Positions 1 to 10,873 of a stretch of 64,000 nt of DNA are shown here, one piece after another; position 1 is the first letter of the stretch; each line of letters begins with the position of its first letter. The stretch is from Straminergon stramineum (Eukaryota > Streptophyta > Bryopsida > Hypnales > Calliergonaceae). A model generated the notes under the pieces. It was not told the origin of the DNA, did not search any database, and saw nothing but the letters and a program-made list of their open reading frames with translations. A program made the translations under genes and the position numbers. The stretch lies in the NCBI GenBank assembly GCA_963920665.1, contig OY987272.1:129001-193000 (forward strand), read 5' to 3'.

Positions 1-11
1 CTACCCAAGCT

Positions 12-930
12 TGTGAATGGATATTTGCCCACCCTTAGCAAATATAGGAGCACAACCAAATTCTTGTATTTGGAGGGGGGGGTGGTGGAATTCTATCCTA
101 ATGGGTGACTAACGTCGGTCCATTGTGCCTTTCAAGTAATGGATCTTTTCTAAGCCTCCTAAGTCCTGTAGTTCATTGTAAAATCCCAAATTATCCTAGA
201 TGTAGAGTTATTATCTTGATCTTTTGACTGTTGTGGCATCCTAATAAAGCTAAAAGTGGGATAAATATACTACTAATAGCTTGTAAATTGGTTCATGTCA
301 TTTCTAAAAACCTATGACACTCAGAAATAAGACGTTCCTACAAGGAGCTATGGCTAGATGAAGTTTAACCCTTGTACAGGCTACCTAAACTTCATCCATC
401 CTTTCAGACTTTGATTTTTTGACACTAACCCTACTCTATGAACTGGTCTACAAGTTTCAAGTTTGGGCGTGGATGGATGAATTTCACCCTACTTCATCTA
501 TGTTGGATCCCAAACTTCATCCACTCATAACTTCCTCATTATCAGTCGGTTTGAGGTGTATTTTATACCCATGGAACCCCCTTGATGTCTTCTCTGTGAT
601 TCTAATGCTATATCTAACCTAGCCTCTGGATCTAAAGGTGCTACCCACTCCTATGTCTCGGTCTTATTCTATGGTTGTGGAAACGAGCAAGCTAAATGGA
701 AGGAGAAGCATTAGTGTCATACCTCAGCTCAAGGTTCCTCATCTAGGTGCCCAAGACTTTCCTTCAACACATCCCTTGCTGCCATGTCACCTTCATAGGG
801 TTGATGAATGTTTGGATGAATTTCGTAGGTTGGATGTGAATACATTTGGTGAGCCTAACTCACCATCTTTTCCTTCTTTGCCTTCCTTCCTTGTATCCTC
901 ATTCCATGTAAAGTGAGATGGTCGGTTGGC
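12..930 (-). mobile_element. Long-LTR retrotransposon fragment, LTR 3' part
   Basis: Read on the minus strand, this stretch aligns by eye with the 3' part of the long LTRs at 24,737-28,800 and 51,770-55,789. Shared landmarks are 'tcttggaaggca..gtggacc', 'acttggttgtgttc', 'ccaagggtgggtaa' and the paired 'ggatgaag..cttcatcc' blocks. The LTR end (TTCACA on the minus strand) falls at about position 12. The 5' part is missing and similarity fades after about 930. Short open frames here are not coding. Confidence 0.65.
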
Positions 931-1079
931 CAAGGTTGCTAAAGTGTGATGGGGGAGCAACGAGCAATGAGCAATGAGCGGTTGCATTTGAGCAGTAAGC
1001 TTTTTTTAATTAAATTTTTTTAATTTCATAATTACCATTAATTCTATACTTAGAAATGAAATTTTCAAAAAAAATAAAA

Positions 1080-1700
1080 AATTGGTTGTAGGTCGCTTAT
1101 TTCATCCATTGCTTTGGATGGATGAAGATGATGGCAAATGAAAGTAGATGAAAGTTTTTGGATGAAAAAATTTTCATCCTAGAATTTTTATATTAGAAGA
1201 AATCAATGGCATCTTAAAAGATCTAATGTAAAAGCAGATAAGGTGCATTCATTTGATATCGACACAAGTGATGTAAATTGTTTGTATTGTAATGCACACA
1301 TACCGGCCTTTTGTAGGGGGTCTTAAGAACCTCTTCGGTTTTAAGGAGGCTCTTAGTGAGACAATAATCATAAGTATGGATGGCTTGAATTAGATTGTTG
1401 AAGTCCCAAACTCACATGCATTTTTCTTTGGATTGGCAAAGCCCTTTCAAACAATCATTCCAAACACTCCTACAAATTGATTGGGTAGTAAAATCATCTA
1501 ACATACCACATTTTCAAGGGGGCCTTAAAAGCTTGCTTGATTTTGAGGAGGCTCATAAGGAGATGATGATAATGAGTAAGGATGGCCTAAACACCTCCTT
1601 GGTTTCGAGAAGACTCTTACAAGCACATATGGATCTATGAGCTTCCTTGATTCCAAAGAGGCTCTTAGTGAGTTGCAAAAATCTTAACAATTCAGAAATT
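1080..1700. repeat. Degenerate short repeats, no gene
   Basis: A block reading roughly 'cttccttgattttgaggaggctcttagtgag' recurs about four times (near 1,335, 1,530, 1,600 and 1,645) in diverged form. Open frames are short and show no recognisable protein. This is probably an old tandem or nested repeat. Confidence 0.4.
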
Positions 1701-2420
1701 GAAGACTATGCTTTGTTAAATGGAAGGCTCAAAGATAGGAAAGCGAAAAAATTATAGTCCTTCATCCATCATTGGATTTGAAGATGCAACATTGCAAAAG
1801 TATAAGCAGGGAGCAACAAATATAAAGCATTGAGAAATGATTGATTAGCGTTTTTAGAAAAACTTGTGAAAATTTTAAAACTTCTCAACATAAGAATGAT
1901 GTTTATATTTGTGGTTTCGTGTTCAAAAGATATGGCTATGAATGAGTCTAAAGAGGATGAATGGAAATGAACGGATTTGAATGAGTTTTTTGTAGTTGAC
2001 TTTGTTGGATGAAATAAATATATTGTTCATTGCATTACATGATGGATTACTATTGAATGGGACTAAAAACTTAGTTGTTTAAGATAAGGGTTGATGTCCA
2101 AGTACCTTAAATTGGCAATAGAGAGATTTTTGGAAACTAGGGACTTGTATTTATATGGCACTATAAAACCATTTAACATCATCTTCACTAAAATGGGAGT
2201 TTTTCAGGGAAATGAGAGTTTTTATAAGGGCCACTTCTCACTACGGCACAAGGGCGAGAGTCCATCGATTTCAACCAATGAGATTGCAGAAACCCAAGAG
2301 TTTGGCCTCTTGAGCCTTCACACAAGGAGGCACAATCCAAAGTCCATCGCCCACTTGTCTACCTACATGGCAACCAAATGCCTACATGGCGACGGCTGAC
2401 CCAAACTCTAATCGAGAGTC
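1701..2420. other. Intergenic, nothing recognised
   Basis: AT-rich sequence. The longest open frame (2,091-2,399) has no motif and no coding character that I can see. No repeat copy was recognised elsewhere in the window. Confidence 0.4.
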
Positions 2421-2424
2421 TGTC

Positions 2425-2550
2425 ATAGAAATAGGTAGGATGCCCCTCCCTTGTTTATTTGTTTATTTGTGTCCCCATTGGGATTTGAACCCTAGTCTCC
2501 ACCATTACAATGGAGAGTCTTTGCATTCTATGAACCTACTTCCCTTCAAT
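2425..2550 (-). mobile_element. tRNA-derived SINE-like repeat
   Basis: On the minus strand the sequence contains a good RNA polymerase III B-box (GGGTTCAAATCCC, near 2,472-2,484). About 40 nt upstream is an A-box-like stretch (TAGGTTCATAGAATG). It ends in an 'ataaacaaataaacaag' tail. No cloverleaf can be formed, so this is a SINE head rather than a tRNA gene. Confidence 0.45.
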
Positions 2551-2798
2551 GTTTAATGCCACCTTTTTATTCTATTTATATCCTTCATATTCCTTCTTTA
2601 ATGATGAAAGCATGTGCTGTAATTATTTTTCCAAGGCCATTTTTGACTCCTTTCTCATGTTTTTTAACCTTTTGCTTGAAATAATTGTTACATGGGTGAC
2701 AATTTATTGAAAATTTCAGAAATTGGATGGATTAGAAGTCAAAAAAATGGAATAGGTTTGGACTTTGGGCTTGGACTTTGGACTTTGGCCTTTGGAGG

Positions 2799-2932
2799 CT
2801 TCACACTATGGCTGGCCGAAGGCTCCAATTCCTAGTTTCTTTGGCCTATTTATTGCTCATTTCCTTGGACTCTCACCAAAGTTTGGCCACTCAATCCCAT
2901 GGCCTCTCGACTTGGACAGCCATAGTGTGAAG
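2799..2932. mobile_element. Small MITE with 16-bp terminal inverted repeats
   Basis: CTTCACACTATGGCTG at 2,799-2,814 is perfectly inverted at 2,917-2,932 (CAGCCATAGTGTGAAG). The whole is 134 bp. I could not fix a target-site duplication, so the superfamily is unassigned. Confidence 0.55.
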
Positions 2933-3174
2933 AGGCCCTAAGTACTACAACCATAAGCTAAAGAGAATTTGTACCCTAGAAATACAAAATAAGCAATGCA
3001 ATGACAAATACTATACATATGCAATTGCAATATATCCAAATACCATGCATAGAAATATCTGAATTCAATGCAAAATGTTCAAAGTACACTTCAATTTATA
3101 GAAAGTAATCATTGAATGATATATACATATTGAAATTTTGAATGTATACTAGTACTCAAGAGTCTATGGGAGCA

Positions 3175-3676
3175 CTTGAAGCCATGAATTCTTGCAATCA
3201 TAGTGGCAAAGTAAATGTTGTTTGGAGATTGCATTGAAAACATCACCACCATTGCAAGTGGATTGCTTGGGAAGAGAGCACAATATACAAAGGATGAAAA
3301 TGATAGAAAGCTTAAGTACAACATAAATCATCAACACGCAAAAATTCATGGAAGGAATTAAATATGAAATGTTTAGAAACAAAATCCAGCCCCCACTTTG
3401 AGAAGAACTCTCACACACCACATTGTTACAAGAGTAGTCTATGAGGGTCCTTCTCAAAGAAGGGGCTCGATTTTTTTTCTAAACATTCCATATTCAATTC
3501 CTTCTATGAATTTTTGTGTGTTGATGACTTGAACGATACCTATCACTTTCCACCAATTTCATCCTTCTAAAATCTTGATGCCTTTTTTCCCAGATCCTAC
3601 TTACAAAGGTGCAGATGATTCTAGCACAATGTCTAAACAACATTAACTTTGCCACCATGATTGCAAGAATTCAAGG
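3175..3676. repeat. Large inverted duplication (hairpin) at 3' end of the minus-strand transposon gene
   Basis: The left arm (about 3,175-3,409) and right arm (about 3,442-3,676) are reverse complements over roughly 235 bp with moderate divergence. Matching blocks include 'gaattcttgcaatcat', 'tggcaaagt..atgttgttt', 'catcaacac.caaaaattcat' and 'gaaatgtttagaaa'. The loop is about 30 nt. The right arm abuts, and may include, the last coding exon of the minus-strand gene. A transcript through both arms would fold into a long hairpin. Confidence 0.7.
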
Positions 3677-3756
3677 TTCCACTAAGTAACCACTGTTTTT
3701 AATAGCTAGAAATATGTGAGTGAAACTATCCTAATATCCTAAATAGAAGTACTACA

Positions 3757-4096
3757 AATGCGACCTATTCTTCAACTTTTGTATTGCCTTCAATGTCTTT
3801 GGCCCTTGACTGTATCTACTACTACACACAAAATTTTGCCCAACAATGTCCTGCACTTGCTTCTTCAAGGACCTCCACTCCCAAGCATCCTATGGACGGC
3901 AATTCAAATGAGGCCGAGGTTGCCCTTCATGGGTTTTGCATTGGCGCCTTGCAACCCCCAATGAATGACATCGAGGTAGAGGGGGTCGAACGACCAAGGA
4001 TGTTGTGGTTGATGCGTCATCATTGGAATTCTAAGGCTAAGTCTTCGACAATCCGTTGGGGTTGATAACAATGCCTTTTGCAAGAATGTCAATTTC
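3757..4096 (-). pseudogene. Exon 7 remnant of the minus-strand transposon gene
   Basis: It starts at a clear acceptor (tttttgcag|GAA) in phase 0, matching the GAG|gtatag donor of the preceding exon. The frame stays open apart from three TAG codons, all CAG-like, and reads basic text such as WRSLKKQVQDIVGQ. It reaches a further TAG at about 3,757, beyond which the sequence runs towards the inverted duplication. The function is unknown. The 3' limit is uncertain because the frame may continue past this TAG. Confidence 0.45.
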
Positions 4097-4192
4097 CTGC
4101 AAAAACAAATCAAATTTGAGATTCACCTTCTAAAATATGAGAAAGACAAAGTCATAAAACATATCACATTTGTAAATGTAAGAATGAAACCC

Positions 4193-4526
4193 TATACCTC
4201 AAGGGCAGCCACCCCCCCCATTTCCTTGTCGTAAAGTTTTCTTTGCGTCACAATAGTCAACCTTGAACAATCCCAAGGGGAGGTCGATTGTGGACGACTC
4301 TTCAATGGAGAAGGGGAGCTCACAGGGTGAGTGCGCTTCCCTCTATTCGGAGGAATGTTGACAACCCCATCATTGACCGGCAACATCGAGAAATCCATCG
4401 TCGATTGTGTAGTGGCTGCAGAATACGTGATGTGCCCCAATCCACCTTGCGAGATGGCGAATTGTCCATAGTCAGAGAAGGAATTAGAAGAGGCAGTACA
4501 CTTATTGTGACACTCTATTTCAGTGA
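4193..4526 (-). pseudogene. Exon 6 remnant of the minus-strand transposon gene
   Basis: The acceptor ctacttcag and donor GAG|gtatag bound an uninterrupted frame of about 111 codons rich in Ser, Thr and Pro. No domain is recognised. It needs one base from the previous exon. The matching donor just past 4,770 is not certain, so the join to the phosphatase-like exon is the weakest in the model. Confidence 0.4.
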
Positions 4527-4769
4527 CTGAAGTAGCATGCAAAGCTTGGAGACAAACATAGAATGGTTGTCAAAACAACGCTTCAATGTGTTCAACAATT
4601 ACGCATATGCAATGATTCAAGGTAACCATATATCTTCCATTCTCTCCACAACATGTAAAATACGATGAACATTAAAAATAACTTGCAATTCAACACAAGC
4701 AGTACCTAAAATTTCCAATCAATTCAAACCACACACATGAGTGAAAAGTAAGGAGACCTCCTCCACCCT

Positions 4770-6110
4770 CTAATTTCTGTTCCATGGCTTTAGAGAATCC
4801 TCAGAAGACATTATGCGATTTGGATTTATCTCTCTCCACTCCATGAAAATGCCATTGGACTTGTCAATTGCTAAGTCTAGCTCTATGAACTCAGTTAAGT
4901 TCGGTTCACCGAGAAGGTGAAAGCACCCCATCACATCATCTCTTCGGAATGAGTACAATTTTGTGGGCCTTGCTTCCTGAAGGCGCCGAATATAAGGCAG
5001 AAGGTGATCGATAAGAATCCCATCCATGGCACAATATCCTTGGTATGACCACGTATCAAAGAGAATCACATTTTCTGGATTATTCGTGACTTGCTTTGCG
5101 GGATTGTCATCAACTATGATGGTATTCTCTCTAGAGAAAATGGAATCCTCCATGTCGAACAACCTTTCCAACGGTTTGAGGAACAAGTCTTCGTCCATTC
5201 CCTTCACCTTGTAGTTCACTATCCTTCCACCCTTACTTCTGCACTTTAAAACGACACATTGCTCTTGTCCAAAGACATGCCTTGGGTAGTCTATGCCCCT
5301 AAAGAGGGCATTGCACACTTTGACGACCGTGGCCCTTTTCATGGAGCTCCATACTGAGATGTTTGCAATCACGGATAACTTGCAGAGAAATGTGAGACAG
5401 TGGGGCTGCATTTTCACGAATTTCACACGAACGGTGAGACATTCTAAGTCTGGATCAAAATCATCAATTTCAGTGAACTTCCTTTCCCTTGCGTGATATC
5501 TCTTATCCTCATAGATACAAAGTAAACCATTCAGATCCAGGATGACATTGAGCCACTTCTCCATCACCCTCGACGGGAATGGGTGGAGGACCTAGTCCTC
5601 CGCCTCACCAACTAGAACACATGCCTGACTGCTACCCTATTAAAGATTTTATAGCCAAAACGTGGAGACCGTTAAACCCATGCACTACCCATCACATTAA
5701 GAACACCAAAATGGAACAAGAAGAACAAATCACAGAATTGAAAAAGCCAAGGGCTCGAAAAGAGACACAATGAACTATAGAACGCTAAAATGAATTACTC
5801 ACCACATCAATTGATTGATTAAGTGGAGAAGAAACTATTGCATCGACCAACTCTTTTGAAAGAGGGATATCCAACTCCAAAAGTGCCTAGTCAGAAAGAT
5901 TGTCATCAACCTTTTCCTTGATAGCTTTAAATATGTTGACATCCTCTTCTTCCTCCTCAAGCATTGCGGAATGCATTGTGTCTACATCTAAGAAGGCATT
6001 GCTATGTGGAGAAAGTGGCTCTGTGTAGACACATTGAGGACTAGATGTGGGCGCAAACTCGACAGCAAGAAACGGAACAAGGAGCAGAATTACATCAATA
6101 GTCATAGAGC
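4770..6110 (-). pseudogene. Exons 4-5: FCP1/NLI-like HAD phosphatase domain
   Basis: Exon 4 is 6,110-5,803 and exon 5 is 5,624-4,770. Exon 5 contains VILDLNGLLCIYED (HAD motif I position), VWSSMKRATV (motif II region) and IIVDDNPAKQ with FDTWSYQGY (motif III/IV region). This order is typical of FCP1-homology (CTD/NLI-interacting) phosphatases of plants. The second motif I aspartate of DxDGT is Asn (DLNGL), which should cripple catalysis. A TAG at 5,592 interrupts the start of exon 5 and another at 5,887 interrupts exon 4. From a later ATG (5,564) exon 5 alone is open for 264 codons, so it could also be read as a free-standing gene. Confidence 0.65.
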
Positions 6111-6281
6111 CTGTGGTTGTGAAAATTGTACACAACAATTATGGTGTAAGAAAAAAATTTTATTACAATATCTCAGAATAAGAAATAATACCACAGATAC
6201 ATACATTGGATGTCTTCGTCCACCTACCTACATCTTCCTGTGCAGCGCATTCAACGGACGAACGAAAAACTGGAAGGTAGA

Positions 6282-6302
6282 TTCAACTCGATTCAAGTTG
6301 AA
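6282..6302. repeat. 21-nt palindrome, intron 4
   Basis: It has arms TTCAACT and AGTTGAA separated by 7 nt, and lies in the intron between exons 3 and 4 of the minus-strand transposon gene. Confidence 0.75.
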
Positions 6303-7296
6303 CCAAAGGTTGGAAGGTCATTAGGAAGAACCTGGTTGGTCCTCAGCCACAGGATTGAGGGACTACTCATCCGCCACGACAATCTCCTCCTCCTCTGCTT
6401 GCACAAAATCATTTACATCTTGTGGAACTGAGTCCGGTGTTTGTGCGACAAGCGTTTGGTTGGCCATTGTGGCCGTCGTTGACGGATTTGCAGACCCCTG
6501 CTGTGCCTGCCTCTCACTATCAATTGAAGCATGAGGCTGATTCCCAATACAAAGCTACTATGATTGACTAGGGGAGGGCACGATCATCTGCAGCAGCATC
6601 GAATTCGCGGCATGCATGCTCATATAAACATCTTGAGCAACGACCACACATACTTGAGGCATCATCTCGTTCATCATGTCCCTCATCATGGTCATGTCCT
6701 CCTTCCTTGCCTTCTTGTTTTCCGCTCTGTCCTCCAACAACATGCGTAAGAGCATCTCCGTCGTCATCTCCTCCTTCGGTGACTCTTCTTCGGTCCTCTT
6801 GCGAGGATCATGCTTGGACAAGCTTAGAGTGAGGCTAGGATGCTCCCCTAGTGATGCCAACGAGCCACGCATACTATTGACCTCAGTTGCATTTGTAAAA
6901 TCAATCAAATCCCCATCCATGCTCGGAAACAACTATATCATAGGATCCACCCACGTTGGAGTATGCTCTTCACCGTCATTAGCGAGATGGATTGTTGTCT
7001 AAAGGTCATCCTCGTCGTCTGAGAGTTCTTTTACCCGAGTCGAAGATGTTGCCTTCCCTTTTCTCGAGTTTGATGCACCCCTCGCCGACGTGGAGGCCTC
7101 TTTGGTTCCCTTCTGCGAGTGTACACCTTCATCCATGAAGTAGGTGGAATCAAGGAAATCGTCCTTGTCTAGGTTCTCCGACATCACGGTGAGATTCTAG
7201 AATCTGTCGTGATAACTGTTGTTCGCAATGGCGAAGTGATCCAACCCACTCATCTACATTACAAGATATGGATGTCAAATAGAAGTAATCAACCAG

Positions 7297-7317
7297 TTCA
7301 AGTTGAATCAACTTAAA
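7297..7317. repeat. 21-nt palindrome, degenerate, intron 3
   Basis: It has arms TTCAAGT and ACTTAAA separated by 7 nt, with one arm mutated. It is in the same intron as the copy at 7,399. Confidence 0.55.
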
Positions 7318-7398
7318 ACCAATTAGAAACTAGTAGAAGTTTATAATCATCAACATTTAGAAAGGACCACCATCACACCTATCTTCATGAGAATGAAT

Positions 7399-7419
7399 TT
7401 CAACTCGAATCGACTTGAA
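7399..7419. repeat. 21-nt palindrome, intron 3
   Basis: It has arms TTCAACT and ACTTGAA with a CGAATCG centre, just downstream of the exon 2 donor on the minus strand. Confidence 0.75.
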
Positions 7420-8878
7420 ATGGAATGCTTACCTAAGTAGTGGAGATAAATTTTCCACCTGCGAAGAGTGACAGGACGTCTCTTCTTGCGTTACAAAAGA
7501 GGTCTAGAACATGCACATAGAACTCCATGTAGAGCTCGGTTTCATAGATCATGTACTCCAGCTCATTGTATAGACTCGGCTTCTGCCACTTGGTGATCTT
7601 CAGGACGTTGAACTTCCTTGGAATCAATTTCGGCTTAATCCTTGCGCCTTTCTTCACCAAGAAGATCAAGTGGACAAGTGCCTTTGTGCGAGTGGCACTT
7701 GCTGCTAGGTTTTCTAGGCGTTCGACAAGCGCCGGGAAGTACTCTGAGAAATGCACTATGTATGATGCGCCAAATTCCCTAGTCCTAATATGTACCTTTA
7801 GGTCATCATCTGTTTGCTGGTCACTGCAAATCCACAGCCACACCTCTGGGTCGGTCATGCAAGGATCATCCAGCTTCATGAGCAGATCCATGAATGCAAG
7901 GAAGTAGGGAGAGTCTCAAGGAGCTGTCTCCTTGTTGATGACTCCTAGAATGTTTCAGAAGTCAATCAACGCAAGCTTGAGGGAGTCACCCATGGCTTTG
8001 TTCCATACGTTGTTGCCCCAAGACAGTAGTATGTCGTCCTTTGTATCGTAGGGTCTCAAGTATGATCTGGCATCCGGCTTCTTATACTTCCCCTTGCTCT
8101 TCAAGAAGACCTTAAAGGACTTGGCATCATAGGGTGAAATCTCCCTACAGCTTTTGTTCTTGTTCATTGGTCTCTTCACTTGCGAAAAGAACTCTTCTCT
8201 AGGAGCTGTCAGAAGGAGTTGTTTGGTGGCCTTCATAACGTCAAAGTTTTGCTTGAATGCCATCCATTGCTCCTTTTTGTAATCCCCGTCACTATTGAAG
8301 AATCCTAGGCTTGGCTTCTCAAAATACAAGTACTTCCTGACGGCTTGCTTTCGTTTATTTCGCTCAAGCCATTCCTTCGAGTTGTAGCAATCGACAATGA
8401 CTCCCGAGACCTTCTTGATGGTCACTTTCGAGTGAGGATGCTCCCTTCTCGGCGTTCTATTCAACAGATGCAACGCCAACTTCTTGAGATCAGATTCAAG
8501 CGTATTGCCTAACCATTTGAAGAACTCTTGGCTTATCACCCTGTCTTTCTCCGCATCCCAGTTCTTCATATCCTTGAATGGCAACAAGGATTCCGGATCT
8601 ATCAATAGTCCCTATGACTAACTGGATATGACGTCTTTCCATAGACCATGCACTTCATTTGAAGCGGTCATGATCTTTATTTCATTGTAGATGGATATAT
8701 CCACCATTTTCTTCTTGTTCAATGCGCCCTAGGACTTCTTGACATCGATCATTGCAAAACAAAGTTTCATAGCGTCATGAATCTCCTGTACCAAAATAGT
8801 AAAAGGGGAGAAGTCAGTCACAACAGATCAATGATACAATGTATTGGTGTCAGTGGCCCTTCGAAAGACTAGGATTCA

Positions 8879-8900
8879 AATCAAGTCAATACGAGTTGAA
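8879..8900. repeat. 21-nt palindrome, degenerate, intron 2
   Basis: It reads TCAAGTCAATACGAGTTGA with flanking A/T, and lies in the 128-nt intron between exons 1 and 2. Confidence 0.6.
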
Positions 8901-8913
8901 TGGAGGGGCATAC

Positions 8914-10353
8914 CGTCCACTTCTTGGCCATGACCAAGTCTCGAGGGGTCCGACTTCGGACGGCCACAGTTTTCCCCAACTCCGTCGGCTCTTTTGGAGG
9001 AGGTGGACGGTCAAGGCTGATCCAAATGTTTCTTGCACTCAGTATGTTCATCACCCACGTTGGCATATAGTTATGGAAATGGTTCACCCTATTATAATAT
9101 GCCGAAATTTTCCGAATGATTCTCTCGTCTTTATTTCAAACAATAAAATAGTCCTACTCCTTGAACTTCTCAAACTTCTGCTCAGCCTTCGGAATGGCCT
9201 TCATTCTCTCCGATGCCTCAATGCTATGCTAACCATTCACCATCCAAAATTTTCCGAACTTCACGTCTCTATAGTCCGAGGGCCTGGATGTGAGATCCTG
9301 AGGCATTGCGTAAAGGGTCATCTTCTTGTTTGGATCGGGCATCTCCAGGAAGAACTTTAGTGATGACATTACCCCCTTCTCTTTTAGTCCTCGAATGTTC
9401 AAATTCTCGGGAGGGGTCTCCAGCTGTTCAATGGGGATGGTAAATTTCTTGTCTATCTCGAAGACATTAGAGTCCATATAGGATGTCCAATATTCTTCAT
9501 AAATTTTCTTGGACTCGTCGTAATTTAGCTCTTCCTAGCTTCCCTATATATCCTTCAGAAGCATAGTAAGTGCAAACACCATGTTATCTTCCTCCAGAGG
9601 CTTGGCAGCCGCGTCTGCAGCAGCCTTTCCCCGAGTCTTTGTGCCCACAATGGCGTTGGTGGAGGGTGTACCCCTAGTGTCTTTTTGGGTAGTTTTCTTT
9701 TTTGTCTTACTGCGCCTAGTCTCCGTCGTCTCAATGACGAGAGAACTGTGGCTCCCTCTAGTTGTGTTGTAGGACTTCATTATGGAGAGAGGCTTCATAT
9801 TTTTTGCTCTCTCCACATTCTTTAGCTTCAGTTGCTCAAATGCTTTGAAAGCAACGTTGAGTTGTGACGCTAGTGCCTTTGGCAGTAAGGGCCCTCCATT
9901 CTTGGAAACCTATCTCTTCTCCTCAATGTGATTCACAATATTTTTTTGAAGCTCATTGAAGTCTGAGTCTTCAAGGTTTCGGCATGTAGCGGATATCAAA
10001 AAGATGGAGACCTTTGGAGGTACGACATAAGAGAAGATGTATTCCTTAGCTTAATCAGGGTTAATTGTCTTGCACGACACAATCAACATATTATTAGGAC
10101 CAGTACTGACTTCCATCACAGTTTCATATAATGGAACCGGAAGTGTTGTAGGACAATTCTTGTACTTCGTTGTCAAGCTCAAGTGACCAGACGTTGGCGT
10201 CAAGATGATACTCCAACACTCGATGTGTTCTAGCTCATTCCACATCTAGCACTCGTCGAGGACGACTTCATCTCCATAGTCCTCGAGGTTCTTGTCGCCT
10301 TCTATTATGAATCTTCGGAAGTGTGTCTTCAATTTTAGAATTTGGTCCTCCAT
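8914..10353 (-). pseudogene. Exon 1: ParB-like NGQHS segment
   Basis: The 480 codons start at an ATG. Around codon 375 the text reads FWMVNG-stop-HSIEAS; with Gln at the TAG this is NGQHS, like the DGxHR/NGQHR signature of ParB-like nuclease domains. In many phage and bacterial proteins such a domain precedes an N4/N6 DNA methylase (family knowledge, not proof). A basic Lys/Arg/Thr-rich stretch lies around codons 215-255. There are eight internal stops (10,246, 10,051, 9,910, 9,544, 9,535, 9,229, 9,154 and 9,136; lowest base given) and no frameshift. The ParB assignment rests on this short motif only. Confidence 0.45.
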
Positions 10354-10529
10354 TTCAGCACATTTATTGATTCTCTATTTAGAGTTTAACTTGGTAGGAG
10401 TTGAAATTAAATAACACTCACAATTATCTATGTCAAAATCTAATTTTCTTCGTTTGTTGGACTTGTTTATCTTGTAATATATATTTTGATGAGGTTTAGA
10501 GTATTTACTTTAAGTCTTCCTATTACTGA

Positions 10530-10550
10530 TTCAAGTCGTATCGACTTGAA
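10530..10550. repeat. 21-nt palindrome, 5' intron
   Basis: It has arms TTCAAGT and ACTTGAA around CGTATCG, in the region upstream of the minus-strand ATG that I read as a 5' intron. Confidence 0.75.
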
Positions 10551-10703
10551 CGTTCAAGTGTTTCATGGGCTTTTAATAGAGTTGATTTTTCTATGTAATA
10601 TTTATCTTGATTCGAGTTAATTTACGTAGTTTTCTGGTTTGATGCTGTGTTTCAGTTGATGATGGATTGCTTATGCATTCTTACGTTATTAAATATCTTA
10701 TAG

Positions 10704-10724
10704 TTCAACTCGTATCGAGTTGAA
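10704..10724. repeat. 21-nt palindrome, 5' intron
   Basis: It has arms TTCAACT and AGTTGAA around CGTATCG. It shares its centre with the copy at 10,530 but has the other arm variant. Confidence 0.75.
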
Positions 10725-10873
10725 TTGGTTTGCGTTGCTTCGAGTTGGTTGGAATAGTTTGCTAATTTCAGCTGAAGGTTTTTTAACATCAAATGATTGT
10801 TCATGTTGAATTGAGTTGAATCTTTGAAGCATTATTCATGTTTCATACTTTTTTAGTACAGTAGATCTAGGAA

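Larger units (their letters stand above)
6332..8785 (-). pseudogene. Exons 2-3: DNA-methyltransferase-like region and charged tail
   Basis: Exon 2 (8,785-7,433) ends with a segment reading FYVHVLDLF and then DVLSLFAGGKF. This resembles motif I (VLDxFxGSG) of beta-class N4/N6 DNA methyltransferases, where motif I sits C-terminal. I could not find a clear catalytic DPPY-type motif IV, so activity is not supported and the family call is tentative. Exon 3 (7,253-6,332) carries acidic and Met-rich stretches that may be coiled coil (about 6,780-6,620). The two exons hold twelve stop codons, ten TAG and two TGA, with no indels. Confidence 0.4.
4770..10353 (-). pseudogene. Fused ParB-like / methyltransferase-like / FCP1-like transposon gene, exons 1-5
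   Basis: The model has exons at 10,353-8,914, 8,785-7,433, 7,253-6,332, 6,110-5,803 and 5,624-4,770. Together they make 4,878 nt (1,626 codons) with consistent splice sites: ACG|gtatgc, tacag|GAG, TAG|gtaagc, gtag|ATG, CCAG|gttctt, cacag|GC, GTG|gtgagt and gtcag|GCA. All phases agree and no frameshift is needed. There are 22 internal stops: 18 TAG, 3 TGA and 1 TAA. Introns 2, 3 and 4 (8,786-8,913, 7,254-7,432 and 6,111-6,331) each contain a 21-nt palindrome. An alternative end for exon 3 is the TAA at 6,321, in which case the FCP1-like part would be a separate downstream gene. I did not recognise a named family for the whole protein. Confidence 0.6.

Noticed and set aside
4770..10353. Nuclear stop-codon reassignment (TAG = Gln)
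   Set aside because: The intact 15-exon gene in the same window uses no internal TAG, TGA or TAA and ends with TAA, so a general code change is not supported; C-to-T decay is simpler.
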